A DNA stretch of 64,000 bases from JAEUHM01 sp964538625 (GTDB lineage Bacteria; Verrucomicrobiota; Verrucomicrobiia; Verrucomicrobiales; Verrucomicrobiaceae): the NCBI GenBank assembly GCA_964538625.1, contig CAZIGH010000006.1, positions 1 to 64,000 on the forward strand, in the 5' to 3' direction. The position numbers and the translations under genes were made by a program. Below are positions 24,014 to 36,076 of the stretch, piece by piece. Position 1 is the stretch's first letter. Each line of letters begins with the position of its first letter. The notes under the pieces were generated by a model. That model was not told where the DNA came from. It did not search any database and saw only the letters and a program-made list of their open reading frames with translations.

Positions 24014-26056
24014 ATGCCATCCTTTCTACGTGTCCTCATTTGGGTTTTGATTTCCGCTGCTGGTGCGGGAGCCGTCGCATTTTCCGCATTCCACAAAGGG
24101 GAGACGATCAATGCCCTGTGGTTGGTGGTGGCCGGTGTGTGCTCCTTTGCGGTGGCCTACCGATTTTACAGCAAGTGGCTCATCACCAAAGTGCTGGTGC
24201 TGGACAACAACCGGGCTACGCCGGCCCACACGAAGAACGATGGTAAGGACTACGTGCCAACGAACAAGTGGGTGGTCTTCGGGCATCACTTCGCGGCCAT
24301 CGCGGGACCTGGGCCACTGGTAGGGCCGGTGCTGGCGGCGCAGTTCGGCTACCTGCCAGGCATGTTGTGGATCCTCGTGGGGGCCACGCTGGGCGGCGGC
24401 GTGCATGATGCGATCGTGATGTTCGCCTCCATACGCCGTGGCGGCAAATCCGTAGGCCAAATGCTCAAGGATGAAGTCAACCCCATCGTCGGCATGGTAG
24501 CCATGGTATCCGTGCTCTGCATTATGACCATCCTGCTGGCCGTGCTGGGGCTGGTGGTGGTGAAGGCGCTGGCGGAGAGTCCCTGGGGCCTGTTCACCAT
24601 TGTCATGACCATACCGCTGGCTTTTATCATGGGCTTCGGGCACACGATTTTCAAAGTGAGCGTACGAGACGTGACCATCTTCGGCATCGTAGGGCTGCTG
24701 GTGAGCGTTTGGGCCGGCAGTCACCTGGAGGACTGGGGCATCGAGCACTACTTTGACCAGCGCGGTGAGTGGCTGGCGCTGGCCATCATGATTTACGGAT
24801 TCGCTGCGTCCGTGTTGCCGGTGTGGATGCTGCTCGCGCCGCGGGACTACCTCAGCACCTTCATGAAAATAGGCACCGTGCTGGTGCTGGCCGTGGCGGT
24901 GGTCTTTGTGGCACCGGAGCTTCAGATGCCCAAGATCACCAAGTTCATCGACGGCACAGGCCTCGTCTTCCTGGGCAAGGTATTTCCTTTTGTCTTCATC
25001 ACCATCGCCTGCGGAGCCATCTCTGGGTTTCATGCGCTGATCTCCAGTGGCACCACGCCGAAACTATTGGATCGGGAGGAAGGCGTGCGCAGCATCGCCT
25101 ACGGAGCCATGGTGACGGAGATGATGGTGGCGCTCATGGCACTCGTGGCCGCGTGTGCGCTTCAGCCCGGTGAGTACTTTGCCATCAATGCCGGCATCAA
25201 CAAGACCATGGCCCCTGAGCAAGTGACTCAAGTCATCACGGAGGCAGGTTTCCCCGTCACAGTGGCCGGCATGGATAAGCTGGCGGAGGACATCGGTGAG
25301 AAAACGATGTTTGGCCGCGCCGGTGGTGCACCCACCTTTGCCGTGGGCATGGCACACATGTTTTCCCGCGCATTCGGGGAGAGTTGGATGGCATTCTGGT
25401 ATCACTTCGCCATCATGTTCGAGGCACTCTTCATCCTGACTACCATCGACGCAGGGACAAGAGTGGGGCGTTTCATCTTGCAGGACTTTTTGGGTGGCAT
25501 CTGGAAGCCCCTGGGCAACACGCAGAGCCTACCGGCGAATGTCTTTTCAAGCGCGCTGCTAGTTTGCGCCTGGGGCTACTTTCTCTATCAGGGAGTGGTG
25601 GACCCGCTTGGCGGCATCAACACCCTGTGGCCGCTCTTTGGCATAGCCAACCAGCTGCTGGCCGTCATCGCTTTCTGCCTGGGCACCACCATTTTGATCA
25701 AGATGGGCAAGGCCAGGTATCTCGCAGTGACACTGGCCCCTCTGGCCCTGCTTATGACGGCCACCTTCAGCGCAGGCTGGATCAAGCTCACCGATCCGGA
25801 TCCGCGCATGGGCTTCCTCTCACAAGCACGGTTTTACGCTGAAAAAATCGTCGGCGGCGGCAGCCCGAAGGAACTGTCAGAGTGGGCCACGCTGCGCTTC
25901 AACGGTGTAGTGGATGCCTGGGTCACAGGCTTCTTCCTCTGCGCAGTGGCCATCATCTTCCTTGGCTGCCTGCGGGAATGGATCAAACTACTCAGCGGCA
26001 GCAAGAAGCCCGTCCTGCACGAAGAGCCTTATGTGGCCATGCCTGAGGGGGCGTAG
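24014..26056 (+). CDS. cstA: Carbon starvation protein A (CstA family pyruvate/peptide transporter)
   Basis: A 680-residue polytopic membrane protein with the CstA landmarks GHHFAAIAGPGPLVGPVLAAQFGYLPG and GATLGGGVHDAIVMFASIRRGGKS near the N-terminus and ALISSGTTPKLLDRE in the middle. About 16 hydrophobic segments are visible. CstA-type carriers take up pyruvate or peptides and are commonly induced by carbon limitation. The start (MPSFLRVLIWVLIS) leads straight into the first membrane helix. The small partner gene (CstA-associated DUF466) found in many genomes is not present here. Confidence 0.95.
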   Translation: MPSFLRVLIWVLISAAGAGAVAFSAFHKGETINALWLVVAGVCSFAVAYRFYSKWLITKVLVLDNNRATPAHTKNDGKDYVPTNKWVVFGHHFAAIAGPGPLVGPVLAAQFGYLPGMLWILVGATLGGGVHDAIVMFASIRRGGKSVGQMLKDEVNPIVGMVAMVSVLCIMTILLAVLGLVVVKALAESPWGLFTIVMTIPLAFIMGFGHTIFKVSVRDVTIFGIVGLLVSVWAGSHLEDWGIEHYFDQRGEWLALAIMIYGFAASVLPVWMLLAPRDYLSTFMKIGTVLVLAVAVVFVAPELQMPKITKFIDGTGLVFLGKVFPFVFITIACGAISGFHALISSGTTPKLLDREEGVRSIAYGAMVTEMMVALMALVAACALQPGEYFAINAGINKTMAPEQVTQVITEAGFPVTVAGMDKLAEDIGEKTMFGRAGGAPTFAVGMAHMFSRAFGESWMAFWYHFAIMFEALFILTTIDAGTRVGRFILQDFLGGIWKPLGNTQSLPANVFSSALLVCAWGYFLYQGVVDPLGGINTLWPLFGIANQLLAVIAFCLGTTILIKMGKARYLAVTLAPLALLMTATFSAGWIKLTDPDPRMGFLSQARFYAEKIVGGGSPKELSEWATLRFNGVVDAWVTGFFLCAVAIIFLGCLREWIKLLSGSKKPVLHEEPYVAMPEGA

Positions 26057-26183
26057 GTCGCATCCCGCCACCACATCCGGTCTCCGCGCCGAGGCACGCC
26101 GCTTGCGTCTCCGGTATTCTGCGGCATGATGCCGGTCCCCAAAACCCCGGCGGGACACCTCCGCGCCATCGTTTCATTTCCCC

Positions 26184-29396
<3,213 letters not shown>

Positions 29397-29435
29397 CGGA
29401 CCAGCGGCGCTCGCCGCTGCCGCGTGGGATCTCAT

Positions 29436-30713
29436 TTAGCTCACGACCGTGCTACCACCCAAGTATGGCTGCAAGATCTCAGGCAGCCGCAGCGAGCCGT
29501 CCGCCTGCTGGTAGGTCTCCACCAAGGCCACGAACAAGCGCGCGAGCGCCGTGCCAGAGCCGTTGAGCGTGTGCGCGAACTTGTTCTTCCCTGAGTCCTC
29601 ATCCTTGTATCGAAGGTTCATCCGGCGCGCCTGAAAGTCGCCGAAGTTGGAGCAGCTTGAAACCTCCAAATACGCATTCTGCCCTGGAGCCCACACCTCA
29701 ATGTCATAAGTCTTGGCACTGCCGAAACCGAGGTCCCCAGTGCACAGCTCAATCACTCGATAGTGCAGCCCCAAAAGCTGAAGCACCTTCTCCGCATTGG
29801 CCGTAAGACTCTCCAGCTCCGCCATGCTGGCCTCTGGCGTAGTGATCTTCACCAGCTCCACCTTGTCAAACTGATGCATGCGGATGAGGCCTCTCGTGCC
29901 CACCCCCGCAGCACCGGCCTCACTGCGGAAGCACGGGGTGTAGCCCACATAGCGCACGGGCAGCTGCTCCTGCTTGAGAATCTCTTCACGGTGCAGATTC
30001 GTCACCGGCACTTCCGCAGTGGGGATGAGATACAAGTCGTCACGCTCACACTTGTACTGCTGATCCTCAAACTTCGGGAGCTGCCCCGTGCCTATCAGAC
30101 ACTCCGGCTTCACCAGATGGGGCACCGCCACCTCCGTGTAGCCGTGCTGTGCAGTATGCAGATCCAGTAGAAAACTGATCAAACCCCGCTCAAGCCGTGC
30201 CCCTGCGCCACGATACACCACAAAGGCCGCTCCGCTGATCTTCGTGCCCGCCTCAAAGTCCACCATGCCCAGCGACGTGGTGAGTGAGATGTGGTCCTTC
30301 GGCTGAAACGCATAGACCGGTTTTTCACCCCACACGCGGACCTCAGGATTGTCCTCACTGCTGGCACCCACGGGGCAAGCCTCATGCGGCAGATTGGGCA
30401 GCGTCAGCATGAGTTCCCTCTGCTCGGCGTCTGCGGCATCTGCCCGGCGGCCAATCTCCTCTATCTTGTCGCCAATCGCACGCACCTGCGCCTCAATGGC
30501 GCTGGTGTCCTCCCCCTTCTTCTTGGCCATGCCGATTTCCTTGCTGATGCGGTTGCGATCCGACTGCAAGGTCTGGCGCTCCGTCTCAGCAGCACGACGC
30601 ACTTCATCCAGCGCGGAGATCTGATCCACTACGGAAGAGAAGTCCCCTCCCCTCTGGTTGAGCCGGGCTTTAACTTCTTCGGGTGTTTTGCGGATGAGCT
30701 GGATGTCGAGCAT
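29436..30713 (-). CDS. serS: Seryl-tRNA synthetase
   Basis: A 425-residue class II aminoacyl-tRNA synthetase. The N-terminal coiled-coil arm (about 30-100, RRAAETERQTLQSDRNRISKEIG) contacts tRNA-Ser. Then come motif 2 (CFRSEAGAAGVGTRGLIRMHQFDKVE), the ELCTGDLGFGSAKTYDIEVW segment, and motif 3 (LNGSGTALARLFVALVE). Starts and length match the family. It is convergent with secA; the 39-bp gap contains a CAGCGGC/GCCGCTG hairpin lacking a U-tract. Confidence 0.97.
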   Translation of the reverse strand: MLDIQLIRKTPEEVKARLNQRGGDFSSVVDQISALDEVRRAAETERQTLQSDRNRISKEIGMAKKKGEDTSAIEAQVRAIGDKIEEIGRRADAADAEQRELMLTLPNLPHEACPVGASSEDNPEVRVWGEKPVYAFQPKDHISLTTSLGMVDFEAGTKISGAAFVVYRGAGARLERGLISFLLDLHTAQHGYTEVAVPHLVKPECLIGTGQLPKFEDQQYKCERDDLYLIPTAEVPVTNLHREEILKQEQLPVRYVGYTPCFRSEAGAAGVGTRGLIRMHQFDKVELVKITTPEASMAELESLTANAEKVLQLLGLHYRVIELCTGDLGFGSAKTYDIEVWAPGQNAYLEVSSCSNFGDFQARRMNLRYKDEDSGKNKFAHTLNGSGTALARLFVALVETYQQADGSLRLPEILQPYLGGSTVVS

Positions 30714-30756
30714 GGTGGAGAAATGGACGCGTATAGTGAGCGGGATTTCGTTTTGA

Positions 30757-30800
30757 GCAAAAAAGAAAGCGGCGCGGGGAGGTGAATCCGCCGCGCCGCG
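30757..30800 (-). terminator. Rho-independent terminator of the outer-membrane-type protein gene
   Basis: On the minus strand a 9-bp GC stem, GCGGCGCGG (30799-30791) with CCGCGCCGC (30777-30769), encloses a 13-nt loop. It is followed at once by the T-rich tract TTTCTTTTTT. It begins 25 bp after the stop codon of the gene ending at 30825. Confidence 0.9.
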
Positions 30801-30824
30801 AGATGGGATGACTGTCAGCCCGAT

Positions 30825-31445
30825 TTAGAAGTTGTAGCGGATGCCAGCTCCGAAGGAGGTCTCGTTGTCATCCACGGTGCCATTGATGGCGAGCTGCACG
30901 TCGGTGCCGATGTCAAAAAGCAGCGAACCTGCGGCGGTGTGGTAAGTGTCACCGTCAGCAAGACGGAAGACGTACGCAGGAGCGAACTCAAGCCAGTCGG
31001 TGATGGCCACGCGGAAGCCCACGGAAGCCACGAAAGCGTTTTCATCAGTGACTGGGTTTCCAACGATGTCGGAGTCAGAGTCAGCCCAGCCAAAGCCCGC
31101 CTTCACCACCAAATCCGCTTCCTTGCAGAAGGACAGGTATCCGCCGGCACCGATGACAAAGTCACGAGTATCCGCAGCATCACCCCAGACCTGCTCCCAG
31201 TTGGCGAAGAGGATGAGGTGATCCACCGGGCTGAGGGAGAGGCCAGCGTAGTAGCCGTCACCTTCACCCGTGATGTCCACGTCGTTGTGAACCCAGCCAA
31301 GCTCCAGGAAGTCGTAGTTGAACGAACTGCCCACAGGCGACGACGCGGGAGGCGGCGGCACGGAGGCGGGAGCCGGAGGGGGAGGAAGGGCACCTGCGAA
31401 GGAGAAGCCGGTGCTCAGCGCGAGGGCGAGGAGTGTATTTTTCAT
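30825..31445 (-). CDS. Outer-membrane beta-barrel-type protein
   Basis: A 206-residue exported protein. The start at 31445 (MKNTLLALALSTGFSFAGALP) gives a clean Sec signal peptide with cleavage near AGA; the longer frame lacks one. A short Pro/Ala linker follows, then alternating strands (YYAGLSLSPVDHLILFANWEQVWG, FVIGAGGYLSFCK, VVKAGFGWAD, FVASVGFRVAITDWLEFAPAYVF) ending with an aromatic residue in GAGIRYNF, the usual barrel terminus. It resembles small OmpA-like barrels. Own terminator at 30757-30800. Confidence 0.85.
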   Translation of the reverse strand: MKNTLLALALSTGFSFAGALPPPPAPASVPPPPASSPVGSSFNYDFLELGWVHNDVDITGEGDGYYAGLSLSPVDHLILFANWEQVWGDAADTRDFVIGAGGYLSFCKEADLVVKAGFGWADSDSDIVGNPVTDENAFVASVGFRVAITDWLEFAPAYVFRLADGDTYHTAAGSLLFDIGTDVQLAINGTVDDNETSFGAGIRYNF

Positions 31446-31611
31446 GGTGGTGGTGTGGTCGTTGTTGGGAGGTTGCTTGTAGAAGCAGTAGCAGAGTAGC
31501 GAAAGCCACCACAAAAGTGCAAGCGGAAAGCTGCTCAAAAAGCCAGACATCCATCAGGTGAAAACCTGATGATGGAATCGGCTGCGTGCGGACGATTTAA
31601 CCCACTCCACC

Positions 31612-32868
31612 ATGAACCGTCGTCACTTCCTCCACGTCACCTCCGCCGCCGCTGTATCTGCACAGGTGCGCGCACAAGATAAAGCTGCCCGGAAAATCAA
31701 AGTCGCCGTCGTCGCGCTCGGACGCGGCATGGGCCATGTGCAGGCACTGCTAAAGCTGCCAGATGTGGAAATCAAATACCTGGCTGAAGTGGACCCGAAG
31801 CGACTGGAGTCCGGCCTCAAGGTAGTGAATGACAAGCAGCCCGTCTCCTGCCACGGCGTGAAGGACTTCCGCACTTTCCTGGATGACAAGGAGCTGGACG
31901 CTGTGTTCATCGCCACGCCCAACTCCTGGCACACACCGGCGGCCCTCCTAGCCATGCAGGCGGGGAAACACGTGTATGTGGAGAAGCCCGGCAGCCAGAC
32001 GCCACATGAGGCGGAGATGATTGTGGAAGCCTCCACGAAATACGATCGCATCGTGCAGATGGGCAATCAGCGCCGCACCTGGATGAAGGACGCCATTGAA
32101 GCGCTCCACGGTGGAGCCATCGGTACGCCACGCTTTGGCCGGGCTTTCTATTACAACTCTCGCAAGAGCGTGGCAGTGAACGAGAAACCCGCCCCTGCCG
32201 ATTTGGACTTTGATCTGTGGCAGGGTCCCGTGGCTGATGAACCCGGGCGCGACCTCAAACAAATCGCTCACTACGACTGGCACTGGTTCTGGCACTGGGG
32301 CAACGGCGAACTTGGCAACAACGGCATCCACACCCTGGACATCCTGCGCTGGGGTCTGAAGGTGGACTACCCCACCAGAGTCAGCTACAACGGTGGACGC
32401 TACTTCTACGATGACCAGCAGGAGACACCGGACACCGGCACGGCGGTTTATGATTGTGGAAACGTGGGTTTCGAGTGGGTGCAGAGCAGCTGCCATCCAC
32501 GTGCCGCAGAGAAACCACTGGCCGAGGTCGTCTTCTACGGTGATAACGGCACCATGGCTGTAAGCCGCAACGACTGGACCATCTACGACCCCAAGGGCGT
32601 CGAAGTATCCAAAGGCAAATCCAGCGTGTCCGGGGGAGACGAGAGCCACATTGGCAACTTCATCGAAGCCATTCGTGGCAACGCAAAGCTCAACAGCCCC
32701 ATTGATGAAGGTCAGAAGAGCACCATGCTCTGCCACCTCGGCAACATCGCCTACCGGACCAACACCGTGGTGCAGTGCGACCCGAAAACCGGCAAGCTCA
32801 TCAACAACCCCGAAGGCGAGAAACTCTGGAGCAAGGAGTATCGGAAGGGCTGGAAGGTGGGAGTGTAG
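31612..32868 (+). CDS. Gfo/Idh/MocA family oxidoreductase, Tat-type export signal
   Basis: A 418-residue NAD(P)-dependent oxidoreductase. The N-terminus MNRRHFLHVTSAAAVSAQVRAQ is a Tat-like signal. The Rossmann part has VVALGRGMGHVQALLKLPDVEIKYLAEVD and the classic EKPGSQTPHEA motif, and the C-terminal domain has GNQRRTWMKDAIEALHGG and the HYDWHWFWHWGNGELGNNGIHTLDI active-site region. Such exported enzymes are abundant in Verrucomicrobia and Planctomycetes and are thought to act on sugars or polyols; the exact substrate is unknown. It is followed after 2 bp by an epimerase, then a DHDPS-like gene. Confidence 0.92.
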   Translation: MNRRHFLHVTSAAAVSAQVRAQDKAARKIKVAVVALGRGMGHVQALLKLPDVEIKYLAEVDPKRLESGLKVVNDKQPVSCHGVKDFRTFLDDKELDAVFIATPNSWHTPAALLAMQAGKHVYVEKPGSQTPHEAEMIVEASTKYDRIVQMGNQRRTWMKDAIEALHGGAIGTPRFGRAFYYNSRKSVAVNEKPAPADLDFDLWQGPVADEPGRDLKQIAHYDWHWFWHWGNGELGNNGIHTLDILRWGLKVDYPTRVSYNGGRYFYDDQQETPDTGTAVYDCGNVGFEWVQSSCHPRAAEKPLAEVVFYGDNGTMAVSRNDWTIYDPKGVEVSKGKSSVSGGDESHIGNFIEAIRGNAKLNSPIDEGQKSTMLCHLGNIAYRTNTVVQCDPKTGKLINNPEGEKLWSKEYRKGWKVGV

Positions 32869-32870
32869 TT

Positions 32871-33884
32871 GTGAACGACTCCTCTCTCTCACAAGCCCTC
32901 AGCCGTCCCACACCTCGTGTGTTGGAAATGGTTTCTCGCATGGATGGTGACCTTCTCTTCCTCGGTGTGGCGGGGAAGATGGGACCCTCGATGGCGCGGA
33001 TGGCCAAGCGAGCAACAGATGACACCGGAACGAAGCGGAGGATTATCGGTGTGTCACGTTTTGGAAATGCCAGCGCACGACGCGAGTTGGAGCAGTGCGG
33101 AGTTGAAACCATAGCCTGTGACCTGCTGGATGAACAGGCGCTTACCAAACTGCCAGAGGCACCCTACGTGGTATTCATGGCCGGCATGAAATTCGGAGCC
33201 AGCGGCAATGAACCACTGACCTGGGCCATGAACACGCACCTTCCATCTCTGGTCTGCAAACGCTGGAGACACAGCCGCATCGCTGCATTCTCGACTGGGA
33301 ATGTGTATGGAATGCGGAACCTCGCTGAAGGTGGTTCCCGTGAAAGCGACGCCCCGAATCCCGTGGGTGAATACGCGATGAGCTGCCTGGGCCGGGAGCG
33401 CATGTTTGAGCACTTCAGCGCCACGTCGAACATCCCCGTGACGCTGATCCGGCTGAATTACGCCTGTGACCTCCGTTACGGCGTGATGGTGGACATCGCT
33501 CGCAAGGTCTGGAATGACGAGCCTGTGGACATCCGCATGGCGTGGTTCAACACCCTGTGGCAGGGAGACGCAAACGCTTACAGTCTGCTGGCTCTGGAAA
33601 TGGCATCCTCTCCTGCGGCAAAACTCAATGTCACCGGCGCTGCAACGCTGCGAGTCCGTGACGTAGCTGAGCAGTTTGGCAAACGCTTCGGCAAAAGGGT
33701 CCGCTTTACAGGGGACGAGAGTCCAACCGCGCTGCTCAATGATGCTTCACGGTGCTTTGAGCACTTTGGCCCGCCAACGATGAACGAAGAGCAGCTTCTC
33801 GAACAGGTAGCTGCATGGATTTCCCAAGGCGGTTCCTTGCTGAACAAACCCACCCACTTCGAGTCCCGCGATGGTAAGTTCTGA
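32871..33884 (+). CDS. NAD-dependent epimerase/dehydratase-type protein
   Basis: A 337-residue short-chain (extended SDR) protein. The GTG start at 32871 is chosen because it restores the family-like beginning LSRPTPRVLEMVSRMDGDLLFLGVAGKMGPSMARMAKRA; the first ATG (in EMVSRMDG) would remove it. GVAGKMGPS is the nucleotide-binding glycine motif, and SxTGNVYG plus GEYAMS supply the SDR Ser and Tyr-x3 region, with Lys replaced by Cys-Leu-Gly, so the catalytic YxxxK is not clean. It overlaps the following gene by 14 bp, implying one operon. Substrate unknown. Confidence 0.88.
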   Translation: MNDSSLSQALSRPTPRVLEMVSRMDGDLLFLGVAGKMGPSMARMAKRATDDTGTKRRIIGVSRFGNASARRELEQCGVETIACDLLDEQALTKLPEAPYVVFMAGMKFGASGNEPLTWAMNTHLPSLVCKRWRHSRIAAFSTGNVYGMRNLAEGGSRESDAPNPVGEYAMSCLGRERMFEHFSATSNIPVTLIRLNYACDLRYGVMVDIARKVWNDEPVDIRMAWFNTLWQGDANAYSLLALEMASSPAAKLNVTGAATLRVRDVAEQFGKRFGKRVRFTGDESPTALLNDASRCFEHFGPPTMNEEQLLEQVAAWISQGGSLLNKPTHFESRDGKF

Positions 33885-34884
33885 TCTCCAGCGTCTGCAC
33901 GAGGGGCTGGTCATTCCTGCCTGCCCGCTTGCTCTCAGTTCCCAACGCAAACTGGATGAACGGCGTCAGCGTGCGTTGATTCGTTACTACGCTGCGGCTG
34001 GAGCGGGAGGGCTGGCTGTGGGAGTTCACACCACGCAGTTCGCCATCCGCGAGCCGCAGCATGGCTTGTTCCAGCCGGTGCTTGAGCTGGCCGCAGAGGA
34101 GCTCTGCAGGCACCCGAAGATGCTGCGTGTGGGCGGCATCTGTGGGCAGACAGCTCAAGCTGTGAGAGAAGCGGCTTTGCTTACCACCTTCGGTTACCAA
34201 GCAGGACTGCTCAGCCTCGGAGCCATGAAGCACGCCACCGAAGACGAGCTGCTGGCCCACTGCCATGCAGTGGCGGACATCATCCCCCTGGTCGGCTTCT
34301 ACCTTCAACCAGCAGTGGGAGGGCGGGTGCTTCCGTTCTCTTTCTGGCGCAGGTTTGTTGAGATTCCGAACGTGTGCGCCATCAAGATCGCCCCGTTCAA
34401 CCGCTACCAGACGCTGGACGTGATCCGCGCGGTCATGGAAGCCGGACGGGATGATATAGCGCTGTACACCGGCAATGACGACAGCATCATCTCCGACCTC
34501 GTGACGCCCTTCCACTTTGGCGGCCAGACACGCCGTATCACGGGTGGCCTACTGGGACACTGGTCGGTTTGGACGAAGCCGGCAGTGGACTATCTCCAGC
34601 GCTGCAAGCTGGAGCCGGTTTCTGCGGATTTGCTGAGGCTGGGTGTCGAAGTCACGGATGCCAACGCAGCCTTCTTCGACGCCGCAAACGGATTTGCCGG
34701 GTGCATAGCAGGGCTCCATGAAGTGCTTCGGTGCCAGGGGCTGCTAGAGGGCATTTGGTGCCTGGATGAGCGGGAGACCCTCAGTCCGGGACAGAGGGAG
34801 GAGATCCACCGCGTGCACCGCGCCTACCCTCATCTCAACGACGACTGGTTTGTCGAAGAGCACCGTGACGAGTGGCTACGCTAA
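33871..34884 (+). CDS. Dihydrodipicolinate synthase family protein (class I aldolase type)
   Basis: A 337-residue (beta/alpha)8-barrel of the DapA/NanA superfamily. The Schiff-base lysine is Lys172 in VCAIKIAPFN, and Tyr144 in VGFYLQP occupies the catalytic Tyr position. It is unlikely to be the housekeeping dapA, since it lacks the usual GTTGE motif and is co-transcribed with a Gfo/Idh/MocA oxidoreductase and an epimerase. A keto-acid sugar lyase role is a reasonable inference. The start overlaps the upstream gene by 14 bp. Confidence 0.85.
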   Translation: MVSSDLQRLHEGLVIPACPLALSSQRKLDERRQRALIRYYAAAGAGGLAVGVHTTQFAIREPQHGLFQPVLELAAEELCRHPKMLRVGGICGQTAQAVREAALLTTFGYQAGLLSLGAMKHATEDELLAHCHAVADIIPLVGFYLQPAVGGRVLPFSFWRRFVEIPNVCAIKIAPFNRYQTLDVIRAVMEAGRDDIALYTGNDDSIISDLVTPFHFGGQTRRITGGLLGHWSVWTKPAVDYLQRCKLEPVSADLLRLGVEVTDANAAFFDAANGFAGCIAGLHEVLRCQGLLEGIWCLDERETLSPGQREEIHRVHRAYPHLNDDWFVEEHRDEWLR

Positions 34885-34885
34885 G

Positions 34886-35983
34886 CTACTTCTGGTAAAT
34901 GGGCAGGAAGTGATGATACACGCTGATGCTCAGCAGGGCGAGCGATGTGGCATACACGGCACCGGCAGACTTTTCGTTGCCGTTACGCGGGTACCATGCC
35001 CCCTCAGGACTCTGCGCGTTGATGAGGATGTCCTCCGTTCTCCGGCGGGCGGTCGCGGCAAAGTCGCCACCGCGCTGATACATGCCCTGCGCGTAGTAGT
35101 AGTTCCCGTAGAAAAACCAGGGTTCATTGAGTTCCGGGGGTGACTTCATGAGGAAGTTCGCCGAGCCCACCACCTCCGCCGCATCGTACTGCCCGCACAC
35201 CAACAGACTCAACAAACCGGCCGCCGTGGTGCTGAAGGTCTGCCTTCCGCCATAAGGCTCATAGCTGAAGGCGGCAGCCATGTTCAGCGGGCGGCCCTGC
35301 GCATCCCTCTCACTGCGGTAGCTGCGCTTCACATAGGCTACGGCCTTTGCTATGGCCTCGGCGGGTACTTCCAGACCCGCATTCTTCGCAGCGCGCAGAG
35401 ACATCAACTGCCATACGGAGACAGAGATGTCCGCGTCACTAGACTGCGGTTCATACCGCCAGCCACCTTTGTTGGAGTCATTCTTCTGCACATTCTGCGC
35501 AGAGAGGATGAGCTTGATGGCACCCTTGGTCAGCTCATGCACTTTGCGATCCGTTTCTTCATCGATGGACATGCCCAGCATCTCGGTAAGCATGAGGGTG
35601 ATGATGCCGTGGCCATACATGCGGGAGCGGTCGCTGCGCCCCAGGTAGCCGTGCTCGTCCGGCTCCACATTGTCCACGATGAACTTGAGCGCACGCGCCG
35701 CAGCTTGCCCCTCCGGTGTAGGGTCACTGGGCACATGTCCCACAGAGGCCAGTCCCATGAGGGAGAGTGCCGTCATGGCGGCGCTGTGAGAAGGCATGTC
35801 CCCGCGTTTTGCTTTTTGTTCGCCCGGCTGGTCAGAGAAGTATCCAGAGGGCTTCTGCTGCTTCAGAAGCCATGCCACGGCACGTTCCACAGACTGCTTG
35901 ACCTGGGGCGAAATCGGATCCGTCTTCTCCGCCCCCCAAAGAGGTGCGACAACAACGAACGACACTAGCAAAAACCGAATCAT
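34886..35983 (-). CDS. Secreted prenyltransferase/squalene-cyclase-like repeat protein
   Basis: A 365-residue protein with a signal peptide (MIRFLLVSFVVVAPLWGAEK); the longer frame to 36067 is not coding-like. The body is an alpha-alpha toroid with repeated motifs of the terpenoid cyclase/prenyltransferase fold (VAWLLKQQKPSGYF, YGHGIITLMLTEMLGMS, GGWRYEPQSSDADISVSVWQLM, SPEGAWYPR). This architecture is frequent in exported proteins of Planctomycetes and Verrucomicrobia, where its role is unknown; no DxDD catalytic motif is present, so a cyclase reaction is unlikely. It overlaps no neighbour and is convergent with the aldolase gene (1 bp apart). Confidence 0.85.
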   Translation of the reverse strand: MIRFLLVSFVVVAPLWGAEKTDPISPQVKQSVERAVAWLLKQQKPSGYFSDQPGEQKAKRGDMPSHSAAMTALSLMGLASVGHVPSDPTPEGQAAARALKFIVDNVEPDEHGYLGRSDRSRMYGHGIITLMLTEMLGMSIDEETDRKVHELTKGAIKLILSAQNVQKNDSNKGGWRYEPQSSDADISVSVWQLMSLRAAKNAGLEVPAEAIAKAVAYVKRSYRSERDAQGRPLNMAAAFSYEPYGGRQTFSTTAAGLLSLLVCGQYDAAEVVGSANFLMKSPPELNEPWFFYGNYYYAQGMYQRGGDFAATARRRTEDILINAQSPEGAWYPRNGNEKSAGAVYATSLALLSISVYHHFLPIYQK

Positions 35984-36076
35984 GGGGGAAAAGAAGCGCA
36001 GGACCGCTGGTTGCAAAGCGGCATTCTCCCAACGCTTTGCAGCGGCCCCAGTTTGCGCTAGTCTCACGTTTTATTC

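Noticed and set aside
25890..25905. A GCTTCAACGG string resembling the CRISPR repeat start inside cstA
   Set aside because: Only ten bases, in frame within a conserved gene, and no stem or second copy; considered chance.
29402..29419. Hairpin between secA and serS as terminator
   Set aside because: The stem is good, but no T-tract follows on either strand.
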